Made by a program: the position numbers and the translations under genes. The notes under the pieces are model-generated. The model saw nothing but the letters and a program-made list of their open reading frames with translations. It searched no databases and was not told the DNA's origin. Below are positions 23,395 to 35,377 of a stretch of DNA of 64,000 nt, in pieces. Every line of letters starts with the position of its first letter. The stretch's first letter is position 1. The stretch lies in the NCBI GenBank assembly GCA_035041965.1, contig JAPYMA010000350.1, forward strand, positions 1 through 64,000, given 5' to 3'. Origin of the DNA: Anisakis pegreffii (Eukaryota; Nematoda; Chromadorea; Rhabditida; Anisakidae).

Positions 23395-26300
23395 ATGGTT
23401 GAGGTTGAACAAATCAACCTCTTGAGGTTTGTTATTATTGCTATCTCCTGCTTTAAGACTGAATTTATGGAAAGTAAAGCAATCTCCGTAATGAATGGAT
23501 AGGAATAATAATTGGGTGGATAGGTTGGAAAAAGAAAATATTGGAGTTTCTTCGCAGTTGAATGTTTATTCCAGTTATGGGTCTGATTTAAAATTCATGG
23601 TACCATAAGATAGTGAGAATTTCAGATGATTCTTGATAAATTATCATGAATTTTTGATGAAATTCTTGGTAGCGAAATCATGCGAGTTTTTTCAGGGAAA
23701 AAGTTCATGCGTATGAACAAGAGAAAGAGACAATATTAACAATGGTGAAACAATTGCTAGATAAAGACAAGGAACGAGAAGAACGTCTGAAGGACCTTAG
23801 TGAAGAGAATTTCCAAAAAGATAAAGTTAGTTTCAGAAGAGGAATGGATTTCAAAAATTTTCTCGGTTTTGGATAATGCCTTTCATTCGAGTAGAGCAAT
23901 TCTACGAGGATGAAATCTAGATTAAATGGTTTAATATTTCCACGTATACCACTGTATTCCTGCAATATGGTGTTATTTCGGTGAATGATTTAACGGAACG
24001 TTGAATTTTGAGGAAGTTCAAGAACTGAAAACTCTATTGAAAAAACGTGATGAACTACTCGAAGAAGGTGAAACAGATATGATGGAGTTGAGAAAGGAGC
24101 TGGATGAGGCGAAAACGAATCGAAAAGCGTTTGTTGCTGACTTAGAAAAGCGTTTATTGGATATGGGAGAACAGGTATACTGGTCGTTATTGACCGTATT
24201 TAATTTCAATATTATTTTCATTCCTTTCACATTAACTTCAGCCCATTCATCGGTTTTATGTTATGGGGTAATACTTCGGTGAATTCCGTTTCGTTCGTAA
24301 TCGCAGTAATTATGAGGATAATGATGTTTGTGAAAATGACATAAGATTATAGGTATCAGTGAAATGTGGTCAGCTGTCAAGCGTTGAACTTGCAAAAGCA
24401 CATTTGGAGAAGAAATTGAAAGAGCGAGAGAGGGAAATCGAAGAGTTACAACGAAGGAATCTTCATGATGAGTCTTCATTTCTGCACAATCAGTCAGCAT
24501 TGAATTTAGATGCTGCTGAACTCGCTAAACTTCAGAAAGAAGCTGTAAGTAACTTACATTTCATTTATTCATTCGTTTATTATTAATATTCTTATGTAGT
24601 AATATTCTTACTATTGTGAATATAATCTTTATTTACTCTTTTTTTACATTGTATTTATTCACTTACTTATTGTTTGTTCATTTTTTGTTGTAATAATTTA
24701 TTATTTGTTTGTTAGTTGCTCATTTGCTTACTTGGTTTTTATCGATGAATGAATCGTAATTTTTATAAAAGTGAAAATTTTTATGAAAGTTGAACAATGC
24801 AGGATGAAAATGAGGAATACATAAGAAATATGAACGATGCAATGGAGCGTTTACAACAAGAACTAATTGAAAAAAGTCGCGAGACGGAAGTAATGATCGC
24901 GCAGTTAGATGAGTTGAGATCGTTGTGTAATGACTACAGACGTGATGCCGAGGTAATTTCTTGCGGTTTGCGGTATTTTGCATGTTTTTATTGCTTATCA
25001 CTTGCACTTTCATTATTTTCATGCGTTATTGTTGTTGTTTGGTATCTGTGATCGTGGCTGGACGAAATTATTTTCAATTGAACAAAATAGAATTTCAAAA
25101 ATAAAATTGTTAAGGAATCACGAGCACGCAACGCGGAATTAACAGCCGAACTAGAGAACGATCGAAATAATGTTAAAGTTGCAAAGAAAGGAAACTCAAT
25201 GTTCGCTGAGGTGATTGATATTATAGATATTGCAGTTATTCATTATTCGTCATATTGTTATTTTTGGATAGAGTGAGGTAATGAATTTCACGCAATGGAG
25301 CGTGAATAATATAATCATTATTGCCACTACTGCAATATTATCGCTTTCGTTCGTTTTTTTTCATTATTGTAATGAGTGGAAATGTTTAAGTTTGTTGATG
25401 AGCGTTTAAAACTGGAGAAAGATTTGATAAAGTTAAAAACTGAAAATGATTGGTATCGTGCGAAATACGTCAACTTGGAGAAGGAATCAGAATGTCTCAG
25501 ACAGCAGTTGGTGCATGCACTTGCGATACCATCAGCCGGTGGAGCATCGAGTTCGTTATTGATATTGTTTCATTCTGTTTCATTCGTTATGAATTTATTT
25601 ATAGTTTCTTCACTCTACGAAAATTTGACGTGTTTTTACTTTCATTATATGGAAAAAATTTGACATTTATACTTTCTTCATCTTCATTATACGAAGAAAA
25701 AATTTAACTGGTTAATTGATGTTTGTGTTTATTCGTCTAGTTTACTCGTCATACATTAATTAATTCAAATCCATTCATTCGTTTATTTGTTGATTTTCAT
25801 ACAAGTTTAGTATGTTTTCTCACTTAAGCAATAACTATTTCAAGGTGATGTGACTGCACTGCAGACGGAAATCTCGGAATTGAGAGCTGAATTGCATTTG
25901 ACCAAAGAGAAGTTGCTTAATGCCAATAAAGAAAATACAACAACAGTAATGAGTCGAAATATGGACGGGGTTGGCAGAAATTTCAGTGATGCTGTTATAC
26001 GAAAAATAAGGTTGGCGATATTTGATTCCTTTTATCGTTTTTGAAATTTTCTGCAGTCTTCATATGATTATTTGATCTCGCTTCCTCTCTTGCGGATTAC
26101 TTTTGCACTCGTTAACTGATATTATTATTGAACATTATTATGATGCAATGTTCATTTTCATTCAGTTGTTTCAGGAACTTATATTTGTTAAATGTCTATA
26201 TCATTATACTGTTAATCATGTAGTAACTGTCCTCATGGCTGGTGGTAACGTTGATTTCTGTTTTTGAATCGTAGCCTCGCTATCCGTGCTCCATTAAAAT

Positions 26301-28081
26301 TGATTTCGAAAACATGTTCAAAAAGCCCAACGAAAGAGTCAAGATGAATTGATCAGTAATAAGAATAAACAATTTGAGTGAGGAAAATTCACGATTGATC
26401 AAGAAAATTGACGAGCTGAAAAGAGATCGTGGCGATTTGTTCGATCAGTGTCGAGAAAAGGAACGTAACTTAGCCACCGAATTAAGAAAGCGAAAAGAAT
26501 CAGAGGCTGAAATTAAATCACTCCGAATGCAACTGAATGTTGCGAGATCTGCGAAAAGACCACAACTTGCCGCGCACGCGAAAGGTTTCGTGTTATTTAT
26601 TTGTGTTCAGTTGAAATTGCTTCGCACAATATAAGTTAATCGAACAAAATTCGTTCTCAACAAAACATTCATTGATCGAGTTCACATAATCAGAATTAAA
26701 AAAGTGAAACGTTGATCAAAATCAAACGAACAGAGGTAGACATAGTTCGAATTCGAAGTAAAGAGAAGGTAACGAATAGAAAGTACGTAAAGAAAGATTA
26801 GGAATATAAGTTAATCGAACAAAATTTCATCAGACTGAATGTGCGAAGTTTCAGAATGTTTGAAAGATCGCGTTGAGAGTGTGCAAGACTATGTGGAGAA
26901 TCTACAAGTGGTTGGTGGATGCGATTCGCTGATGACTTTGAGCGATACGACACGAACCGCAACACAATATTCGTCGAATAATGACGAGAATTTCAATTCT
27001 GACTTTACGAATAATAACAATAATAATACAAAGACGAGTCAAAAAACATTTACTGAATTTATTGGTGCACCGAGAGCGATTTCGAGTGAATCTGATGAGA
27101 AGGACGACTCGCGTGCAAATGTCAATTCGGATGGGGATCATCGTCGAAGTAGAGAACCGAAGCAGTCAGATGAAAATGAGGCATCGACCGGACAGAATAT
27201 GGATTTGGCAGATGATAATCAGCATGAAACTGATCTGCGGAGTCAGTTGTCGTTTCATTGCCTGATTGTTTTTTGGAAATTGTGATTTTTCCTTCTTGAA
27301 ACTCTGTCGCAGCAAATTGCAAGACAGCCACGTGTGCATATCTCAAGCGAGAGGGAAGACAATGGGGACAAGGGTATTGTGCATTGTAAAAGTATTAATG
27401 TCAAAATAACCATTAGTGGTAGTGAGATAATAGGAGCAAGCGAAATTCTGTACCAAATCAATGTGAAAGTTCTAGGTCATTGAAGAAAAAACATTCGTAT
27501 TTGTGGAAATTTTAAACGTTTAGTGAGTAGCTAAGTTTCAGTGTCATTCCACACGTCAGCGTCTGCATCGTCGAGCACGTTCAATTCGTCAATTAAGGTC
27601 AGAACACCGTCACCCGCTTTTGATGCAGTACCGAATAAAAGAGTTAAACGAGTGAAAGTGGGTTTTGAATTTGGCATTTTGTTTGTTGTTTGTGAATTAT
27701 TATCGTTATTGCTGTTATTCTTTTCGTGTAAATGAATGCGGAATTTTTTAGTTCGCTGACGAAAATAATGTGAAGAGTTTTAACGAGTCTCCGAACTCAG
27801 CTGGAAGCAGTACGTATTCATCCTCCGTTTTCAATGGCAGTTATAATACGAATAATGATACTAGACGATTGCGTCCTCGAAGAGGGCGTAAAGTCACACA
27901 AAATGTTTGTTTTTTTTTCGATTATTATTCGTTCTTATTTTTTCTTAAATGGTCACTATTTTTACTTTCATTGTTGTGATTTTTATTGAGATTATCATTG
28001 TTATTATTGCTGCTGCTGTCGTTGTTGTCCTTATTGTTGTTGCTTGAATGAACTTTGACTTTTCAGGTACGTGATATATAG
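23395..28081 (+). CDS. spdl-1: Spindly, kinetochore dynein/dynactin adaptor
   Basis: A 684-aa, mostly coiled-coil protein. Exons: 23395-23426, 23696-23825, 24013-24174, 24353-24544, 24803-24952, 25115-25210, 25391-25538, 25845-26010, 26364-26584, 26855-27267, 27313-27373, 27542-27657, 27752-27904, 28067-28081. All phases close. Heptad-rich sequence covers about residues 5-425. The Spindly motif, known to bind the dynactin pointed end, reads KKGNSMFAE at the end of exon 6 (about residues 246-254; vertebrates GNSLFAE). It is preceded by a Y-x-x-x-x-x-x-x-R-x-x-N-x-x-L pattern and followed by VDER-x-K-x-E, as in human Spindly. The C-terminal 250 residues are Ser/Asn-rich with a basic patch (RRLRPRRGRK) and lack a CaaX box. 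The protein would recruit dynein to kinetochores with the RZZ complex. TTTTTTTGCAG eight bases before the ATG may be a spliced-leader site. The junctions of exons 9 to 11 are the weakest. Confidence 0.78.
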
Positions 28082-28173
28082 ACGACGTGAGCAGAAGTGA
28101 ATGTGATTATTTGTTGTACATTTGTGGAAGTAGAACGCGAAAATGTTCAAAATTTTGCAAAAAAAAAATTCAA

Positions 28174-28186
28174 AATAAATAATAAA
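28174..28186 (+). terminator. Polyadenylation signals of Spindly
   Basis: Two AATAAA hexamers (28174-28179 and 28181-28186) lie about 95 bases after the Spindly stop codon. Confidence 0.6.
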
Positions 28187-28479
28187 TACATCATCTGTAA
28201 TACCTGATGCGTTTGAATGTTTGTGTAGAAAGAAATGGACATTTACCACATTTTAAGGGCATTTATCACATTTCCATTATTGATGTATGTATGTGTGTGT
28301 TTGTTTATGTGAAAAAGAGTGTTTTTCGTTCTGTAAAATAATGTTTTTTGTTCTGTGTATAATTTATTGTTTAAAGTTACGAAAAAAAAAGTGAACATTT
28401 TATAATTTTAAGTTCAGTTGTAATTATTGATATTATATTTGTGCAGTATTTAAATTCCAGTCAATTGATTCATCCTTTA

Positions 28480-28963
28480 GCATCGGGCAAAATCCCCTCT
28501 AAAGTTGGGAGAAAGCGGATTAGATCCGCGACCGTTTTTTCATTGAAGATCACTCGATGAGAAACTTTTTCGGGAACTGAATTCGTAATATTAATCATGT
28601 CTTATTGCGAACATAAAAATGTCTTTGTTTTATCAACAAATAACATATTTTTCATTTTCGGCGACTTCTCTTCCATTACATTGGGCCGATTAGCATAGGA
28701 AACTGTTGATATCGTTGGGTACTGTCCGGACCTTCAATGGTCTGTCTGTCGCATCGTTAGGGTGACAAAGCTACGCTTCCATCTTGCTTCAGCGGTTGCC
28801 AGAAAGAGGAATGCAACGGTATAAGCTCAAAAGATCTGCTCTCTGGTAGATTAACGATAAGACAACGAAGGGATCCAATGATCGCTTCAAGTAACTGTTC
28901 AACGCCCAAAAACGATAATCCACATTTTGAATCAGTAATGAGTTTGAATTGAACTGAATTCAC
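28480..28963 (-). pseudogene. Broken coding-like sequence, unrecognised
   Basis: On the minus strand a 68-codon frame (28963-28757) with soluble-protein composition is followed by two more open segments in shifted frames: about 28720-28590, containing SYANRPNVMEEKSPK, and about 28540-28480, containing GRGSNPLSP. The pieces are short, and stops separate them in every single frame. It may be a decayed gene or retroelement. No family was recognised. Confidence 0.25.
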
Positions 28964-31368
28964 GTTGAGGTAAAAGAGTGATGAATATCGTCATGTACTG
29001 CAGCAATATCGTCATTGCAAATCAATGAATCTACTTATGATCGGCAAATCAATCAGTCTACATTCAAGAAACAGTCAAAAACCCTAAAATTAGGGCGATT
29101 AATGGAAATATATTTATGTACAACAATTACGAGCACTTTGTGGTTTTTAATTGGAGGTTAACTTTGTGCAGTGTGTAAATTTTGTTCACGTGATCATGAT
29201 TGCAATAAATAAATAAATATTCATGCCCTTCAGTTGAACTACATCAAATTTGCGAGATGCTTGCAAAATAATCTTTTCGTCATTCAAAATTCGTTTTCAG
29301 TTCCATTTCAGATATAAAATGTGAGTGCATCTTGTGACGATTTAGTTGTTGATATTTTCGGTGAGGTGAGTGGTTGAATTATTTTAGAGGTTGTGGTGTT
29401 TGTTTGTTCTCGCGTTTCTGTTTTATTGCAAAGTTAGTTTGCGTTTATGCCGTCGGTGTTGTGCAGGTTAATATTAAGATGGCCTGGTGTGCCTGTGTTG
29501 ATGCCCTTCATGTTTTTGTCATGTTCGTGTAAGCAACATGAATGCATGAACAAAATATTCTGGTACATTGATGTTGGTATATAAGTCCTGAGTTTCACTG
29601 CCATTCGATGGACTGCGCAATTGGATGATGAATCAATTGATTGGAAATTACTGAACCTCATTGATTATTACTATTTACTTCAGTGATGGTCCTTTATCAG
29701 ATAACAAAATTCATAATAGCTTTGTATGAAAACGTTCAATTGGACAAAATATGAAATTAGAAGAGGGACCAGACAATTCATCGATTTTTGCATGGATTCA
29801 TTACCTTAGCTTATTTATGATGAGAAAACTGCTGGTGAGTAAATTATTATGTTAATGAATGTTGTTTTAGAAAGTGATAAACTGATATAAATGGCTGATA
29901 AAGCGGCTAAAAAGGTTCTGGTTTATAGTTATTCTTATTTGCATGCTTGATTGTAATGACTTATGATTGTTAGTATTGAACATGAAATGGTTGGTCGTAA
30001 GGGAGTTAGTTATCGAAAGGCGTGAAGGAATCGCTCAGTAATGCAACATTGAAAATGAATGAAGGCGTAGAATCATAATTGCAAGCCAAACTGAGATTTC
30101 AACGGACGAAGCGTTCGATTATCATCGAAGAACAACAGTTGCAAACCAAAGAGATACTCAAATTTCTGCGGAATTTCCCAGCCAGAATCAGGGCTCAGCC
30201 TGAAATTGATTTTGTGTTCGATACCCGGATTGATTCTCAGCTTCTCCAATTGTCATTCTTTTCAAATGGTCGGACGGCTTCTCGAAAATCAAATAGTTGA
30301 AAGTTGCTAAAAATATCTGTTTTCACTTATGATAGACGTGAAATGAAGAAGTCATACCTTGACTAAGAGTGTTACATTAATCACTATTCATGGAAACATT
30401 GATCGAAGAGCGCTTCAACTGTATGTCAGTAACTTTTGAGAGGCAATTTCAGTTGATGAGGAAAATAGATGTGAAGATTGCTTACGGCATTGTGCTGAAT
30501 TTTATTATTTCATCAATTATTATTTCATCCAGAAATTCTAGTTTTCATTCGAGGTTATTTCGAAAGTTCGTCATATACTGACTGACTTGAATGTAAATGG
30601 GATGCATAAACAACAAGAAATTCATTCCGCAATCACAATCAGAATATTTATTTGCAGAAGGGCGACAAGGAGGGAAAGGAAGATGACCCAATGGTAACCT
30701 CTTATTATAATCTTCATAAATTTGTGCTGCAGTGTATTCATAGTTAATGAGTACAGATAGTGTATCTATCATAGTGTTTGCACGGAGTCTTGGGATTCCG
30801 ATTATTGAATTCCGAGTTCGAGACTCATGTTATGAAAGATCCCAACATTTCGGGATTTGATAAAACACGGCATTTTATATAATTTTAGGAATTTGCCCAT
30901 CTTTCATTACACATCAGTCATTGGTAGTTCATTCATATTCAGTTATCTTTGCTGTTTACTACTCAAACGGCAACGAATGCGCCAGCTCTGCTTCGATTTT
31001 TCAGAAGCAGTGAACAAAACTTTCATGATTGACTTGATTGTGAATGGAATGCATGAAGAATAAGAAACTCATTCAGCAATCGCAGTCAAAATCATTACTG
31101 CATCCTCTTCCGTGATGCTTCGTTTACCAATTATAATCGCACTTTAACCTCAAATACTAATCAATATAGATTAGTACTTGAAGTTGAAGTGCGATTATAA
31201 ATGGGAAACGATTAGTTGAGATTAGTATTTGTATTCTGCAAATACTAATCTATATTAATGGAGCATCGAAGTGAGTACTCAGCAAAGTGGTAGCAACAAA
31301 ATGGTAATGGTAACAGCAATAAAACGAGTGATAAACAATAAACAAACAATAATAATTTCCAGCTGAAT
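28964..31368. other. Upstream region of the SH2 pseudokinase
   Basis: This is AT-rich sequence with no recognised gene. Two related blocks, 30580-30646 and 31027-31093, share GACTGACTTGAATGTAAATGG-type sequence at about 75% identity. A foldback palindrome lies at 31120-31212. TTTCCAG ends at 31362, six bases before the first ATG of the kinase gene, and may be a spliced-leader or cis acceptor. Confidence 0.4.
31120..31212. repeat. Foldback palindrome (miniature element)
   Basis: The left arm TTATAATCGCACTT continuing to ATACTAAT is mirrored by the right arm ATTAGTACTTGAAGTTGAAG to GCGATTATAA, with an 8-base loop. The arms extend outward through CGTTTACCA/TGGGAAACG. It is a near-perfect hairpin of about 92 bp. 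Similar ATTAGTATTTG/CAAATACTAAT words recur to 31255. Confidence 0.75.
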
Positions 31369-34300
31369 ATGATGCCACCACAAAAACGCAAGAAGAAAGC
31401 TAAAAAGGATAACACTATGGGTGAAGCAGCTGATGTGGCTGAGATTTTAGACAAGGTTCACTGTTTCATTATCAACTCACCAGCGAGTGAACTCAGTTTC
31501 GAGAATTCGAACCTCCTATTGCACCATATTTTCATTCGATGACAAATTGCCACATGAAGCGTGAAATGTCATTCTAAACACCTTAGATCATAAATGGCAA
31601 TGATCCTTCACTAATGCAACGAGAACAGATAGTAGTATCAACACTTATTAATAATAATGAACACCATAAAATCATTATATTTGTGATAGTAATAGGAAAT
31701 GGGAACAATAAAAATTATAGCGTAAATGTGAGCATCGATGGCCCACTCCGACGGATATCCAGAAGTTGAAAGGTAAGCCAAGATCTCAGTGGATTAGACC
31801 AGAACCACAGCACCTGCGAGATATTGACTGCTATTTTGGACGACTCCCGCAATGGTACATCGAAGAGAAATTACTCAAAGAGCCTGGTCAGTCCTATTCA
31901 TCATACCGATTGCTTACTAAATCCATTCTTATTATCTTTATCGCTAATCATTATTACATATACATGTATTAACACTATTTATTAACACGATTACATACAA
32001 ATTTTATCCCTTATCATTATTTTATATTCATTAATCACGAAGCATCTCGAAGAGGTCGTTGTAAGTGGAGTAATTAAAGGTGAATTTCTGCTGTCCCGAG
32101 GACATGATAATAAACTTCGCCTATCAATAAAATCGAACGAACAGCCAGATTATCCTTGTGTGCATTTACCAATTGAATTTGTGCAGACTAATCAGGTAAC
32201 TATTAATGCTCATTATTATATTCATTTCTTGGTGGCTTAACTTCTTCGAAGTTATAGAGAGGTAGACTAAAACAGATTGGAAATGATGTACCGATAAAAA
32301 TTCCTTCAGAATATCACGGATTTTGCCGTAAGCATGAATGTTTTACTGGCGCAATTTGTTAACATTTCGTGCAAGTAATAATATTTATGATACTGTTGTA
32401 TGCTGACAATTTTAATGGTAATAATGCAGAAGGAATGATGATGAGAATAAAATACTGAAAACAATTAATATTTATAAATAAAGAAAGAAAAATTTGAGGT
32501 TCGCGGTGATCGCAATATGTATTATCGTATCACAAATACACTCGTACAAAGTCGATCACTTTGGGGATTAATCCAAGCATACAGAACCAGTAATGTAAGT
32601 TCATTTCAGTTCATTATTGTGAATACTTTTGCAATACACGAGTACTGAATAGAATAAAAGCAATAATGATGATAACTGCAATAAGATAAACAATTCAAGA
32701 ACAACATCTTACGACAAAACGTGAAACGTGACGTTGAATTACGTGAAGAAGTGATTCCGTGTCAAGGATGTAAATACGTTAAAAAGGAATATTCGTTTAT
32801 GTTTGTTCAAGTTAGATCCATGGATGAAATTGCTATCGGAGATTTGATCAGTGAGAGCGACAGATCTAAGGTTTCATTTGCATTTTCCAGTATTTTTCGC
32901 ATTTCTCAAACTCATCGTTGTTGATCGTGAATTTTTTTAATTTTCAAAAAAAAATCGTAAATTTTAATCGTGTTTTTCAAATTCTTCATGCATTCCATAC
33001 TCGTTCCAATTTATCCCGTTTCGTATGGCAAAGACAATGAGTGATAACGAGTGATTTCAGCTGTCAGCAAAACAAATGATAACTACGTAATATCAGCAAT
33101 TATCAGTGATAATCTGCGTTTCAGATATATAAAGCAACCAGAACTATAATTAGAAAGGGAGTAATTGCTGATAGTTTTGAACGTCCGATAATACTGAAGG
33201 AATTGAAGGACTACAGTATTGGAGTGTTCGATGACATTTATCGAGTACGTTCATTATAGTTTCACTTATTATATTCGTGCGTTTCATATAACAAATATTT
33301 GCATCATTATTAATACTTAATGATGAATTGATCAGGAAATGCATATAGTGAACACAATTCGCCATCAGATCGGATGGGACACAGCGTTGAATGTTGAGGC
33401 GGTGATAACCTTAAGTAAACCGTATTATATTGCTTATAAAATGTGTAAATGTGGTTCGTTATTGGAATATATCAAAAACTACAATGTTGATGTCAAACAA
33501 AAATTATCGGTATTTCTTCACTACTTATCTTTAATTATTCGCCTTTTCATTTTGATCATTATCAAATCAGAATGATTATTACTTTTAAAATATCATTACT
33601 ATGACCATTGATTTAAGTTATGTTTAAGAAAGCATTATGGACATATAAAAGTAATCACAAATAGATTTGTATGCATTTAAAGCAAGGGTCCCCATAGGGG
33701 GGGGAATTATCCATTTTTGGATAGCTTGGGGGTGTCAGAGGGTAATGGATAGGATCGGGAAATCAGTTCTGACGTTATGTGGGGAAATAGTAAAGTATAG
33801 CGAAATCGGGGCAATGACGGTCTGCCAGACCATCGAATGAAGTAAAAGAGCAGTCGAGGGTAGGGACGGCTGGTTTAGAACAATACTGGCCAAAAGCGAT
33901 AAAATGAGCGATATTTTAGATAGTGCAAGATCTTGCATGCACATTGCATCACTGCTTGACACTGAACATAATCCACTGTAATCTGAGAGCAAAGAACGTA
34001 TTCGTTGATATAAAGACTGATAAAACGACAAAAAAAGAGCGATTCGTTTATTATTTGGGTGGTTTTAGTAGAGCTGTTATGGCTAGGTTCTATTTTTGTT
34101 TGTTCATTTGTAATATGAAATACTGATATTTGACTGTTTTCATCTAATATCGATCAGTGATACAGTTCATTGATTAACCTTCTTGATCAGTAACTTTCTT
34201 GATTCCCATACAATATCAAATCGCATATCCTCGAATATATCTCTGGAAATGTACAACTCGGAGGTTGATGAGGAGAAGAGGCTGGTATGGAGAGAGCATT

Positions 34301-35377
34301 TGAGAATGGGTATAAAATCGAGTTGAGCTGTTTACCCGGGGTTTACAGCATATTGGTAGCATGATAATCTCGCGAATGCTATCTTGGCTGAAATGATTGG
34401 ATTGATGAGGCGCCCTCCCGCTCAGTCTCCGTCTGTTCGACTTTATTAGTTATCTCGTGATTTCGATGGATTCCACTCTTACCTTTTTTGAACCTTACAT
34501 ACATCAGCGGATTCGGTTTATATCCTCAGCAACAAATCCATCTATAGCCTCAATTTTATCCGATAAGAGCTGAATAAATCAATGGTGCAAATAAATCTCA
34601 GTCTGAGTCTTTCGCATTCGTTGTGAGCGATCAAAGGTTTATCTGTTCGCACAGCCATCTGAAAGGCTCGATACCGTGTAATGAAATGTTTATGTGGGTG
34701 AGGTGATGTGCTGATATTCTGATCAATCATGCAATCGATTGAAATTTAAGATCGAGAAAAACGGATCCGGAAACGACGCGAAATCGTCGTTGGTTAGCAC
34801 CCGAAGTGATCACAACAAAAACGCTGACACCAGAAACGGACGTTTATGCGTTTGCTTGGTTAATTTATGAGGTATTCAGCATGAAACTACCCTTCAACGA
34901 AGTTTCTGATGAAAATTTCATCGGATATTTAGCTGAAAACCCGGACGCCAGAGCCGGTTCGTTACCTTACCGCTTCATTATTCTGCGTTTATTATTGTTA
35001 TTATTGCTGCCATCACTATTGATTTCTACGATTACTGATCAAATAATTTCATCGATATGATCAGTTTATGATCAGTTTCAAATCTGAATTTTGATTTGAT
35101 AACAATATATGGTACGTTCAATGATTATCATTGGTAGTGCGATGAAGATGAAGAACAAACTTCTGTATAGACCAACAATCAATGAGTTGTTTTCCAAATG
35201 GAAACAATCATAAGTTTTGTCACATTTTTGATGTCAAAATATTCAGAAATACCATCAGACATGCCAAAATGGTTGGGTGAATTGGTTCAGAGTGCATGGG
35301 ACAGTGATCCAACGAAAAGACCCAAAATGGTTGATTTGTGGCGTGAAATGAGAAAGAAAAACAAAGACGTGAAATAA
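31369..35377 (+). CDS. SH2-domain tyrosine pseudokinase (Fer/Fes-like)
   Basis: A 487-aa protein. Exons: 31369-31455, 31733-31886, 32053-32195, 32484-32594, 32700-32870, 33125-33244, 33336-33509, 33920-34086, 34751-34956, 35247-35377. All phases close. A basic N-terminus (PQKRKKKAKK) is followed by an SH2 domain at about 45-165, with WYIEEKLL and GEFLLSR, so the phosphotyrosine-binding Arg is kept. The kinase fold follows: ISESDRSKIYKA occupies the glycine loop with all glycines lost, the beta-3 Lys is present (IILKELKD), the catalytic loop is HCNLRAKN (HRD Asp to Asn), and DFG is replaced by GGF. LAPEV and TDVYAFAWLIYEVF are intact. This domain order is that of the expanded nematode Fer-like SH2 kinases. 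Loss of three catalytic elements argues for a scaffold or allosteric role. A hAT-like element sits in intron 7. Confidence 0.85.
33683..33872 (-). repeat. hAT-like miniature element, copy 1 (pseudokinase intron 7)
   Basis: 190 bp, the reverse orientation of the copy at 46141-46341. It starts CAAGGGTCCCCATAG and ends GAGGGTAGGGACGGCTG. It shares GGGGGTGTCAGAGGGTAATGG, TCTGACGTTATG and CCAGACCATCGAATGAAG with the other copies. The flanking 8-mers ATTTAAAG and GTTTAGAA are an imperfect possible target-site duplication. Confidence 0.75.
35141..35213 (+). other. Second kinase-tail-like segment (possible alternative or relic last exon)
   Basis: Between the last two accepted exons of the pseudokinase lies a short open frame ending in a stop at 35211-35213 that reads RPTINELFSKWK. 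This matches the kinase C-lobe end (R-P-x-x-x-x-L-x-x-x-W) also coded by the final exon as RPKMVDLWREM. The preceding 34956 donor does not join it in frame, so it is either an alternative exon using another donor or the remains of a duplicated exon. Confidence 0.4.

Noticed and set aside
24018..24230. Minus-strand Ser-rich ORF
   Set aside because: It is antisense to a Spindly coiled-coil exon.
33680..33740. G-run (GGGGGGGG) as a G-quadruplex regulator of the pseudokinase
   Set aside because: It belongs to the hAT-like repeat present in three places, so no gene-specific role can be argued.
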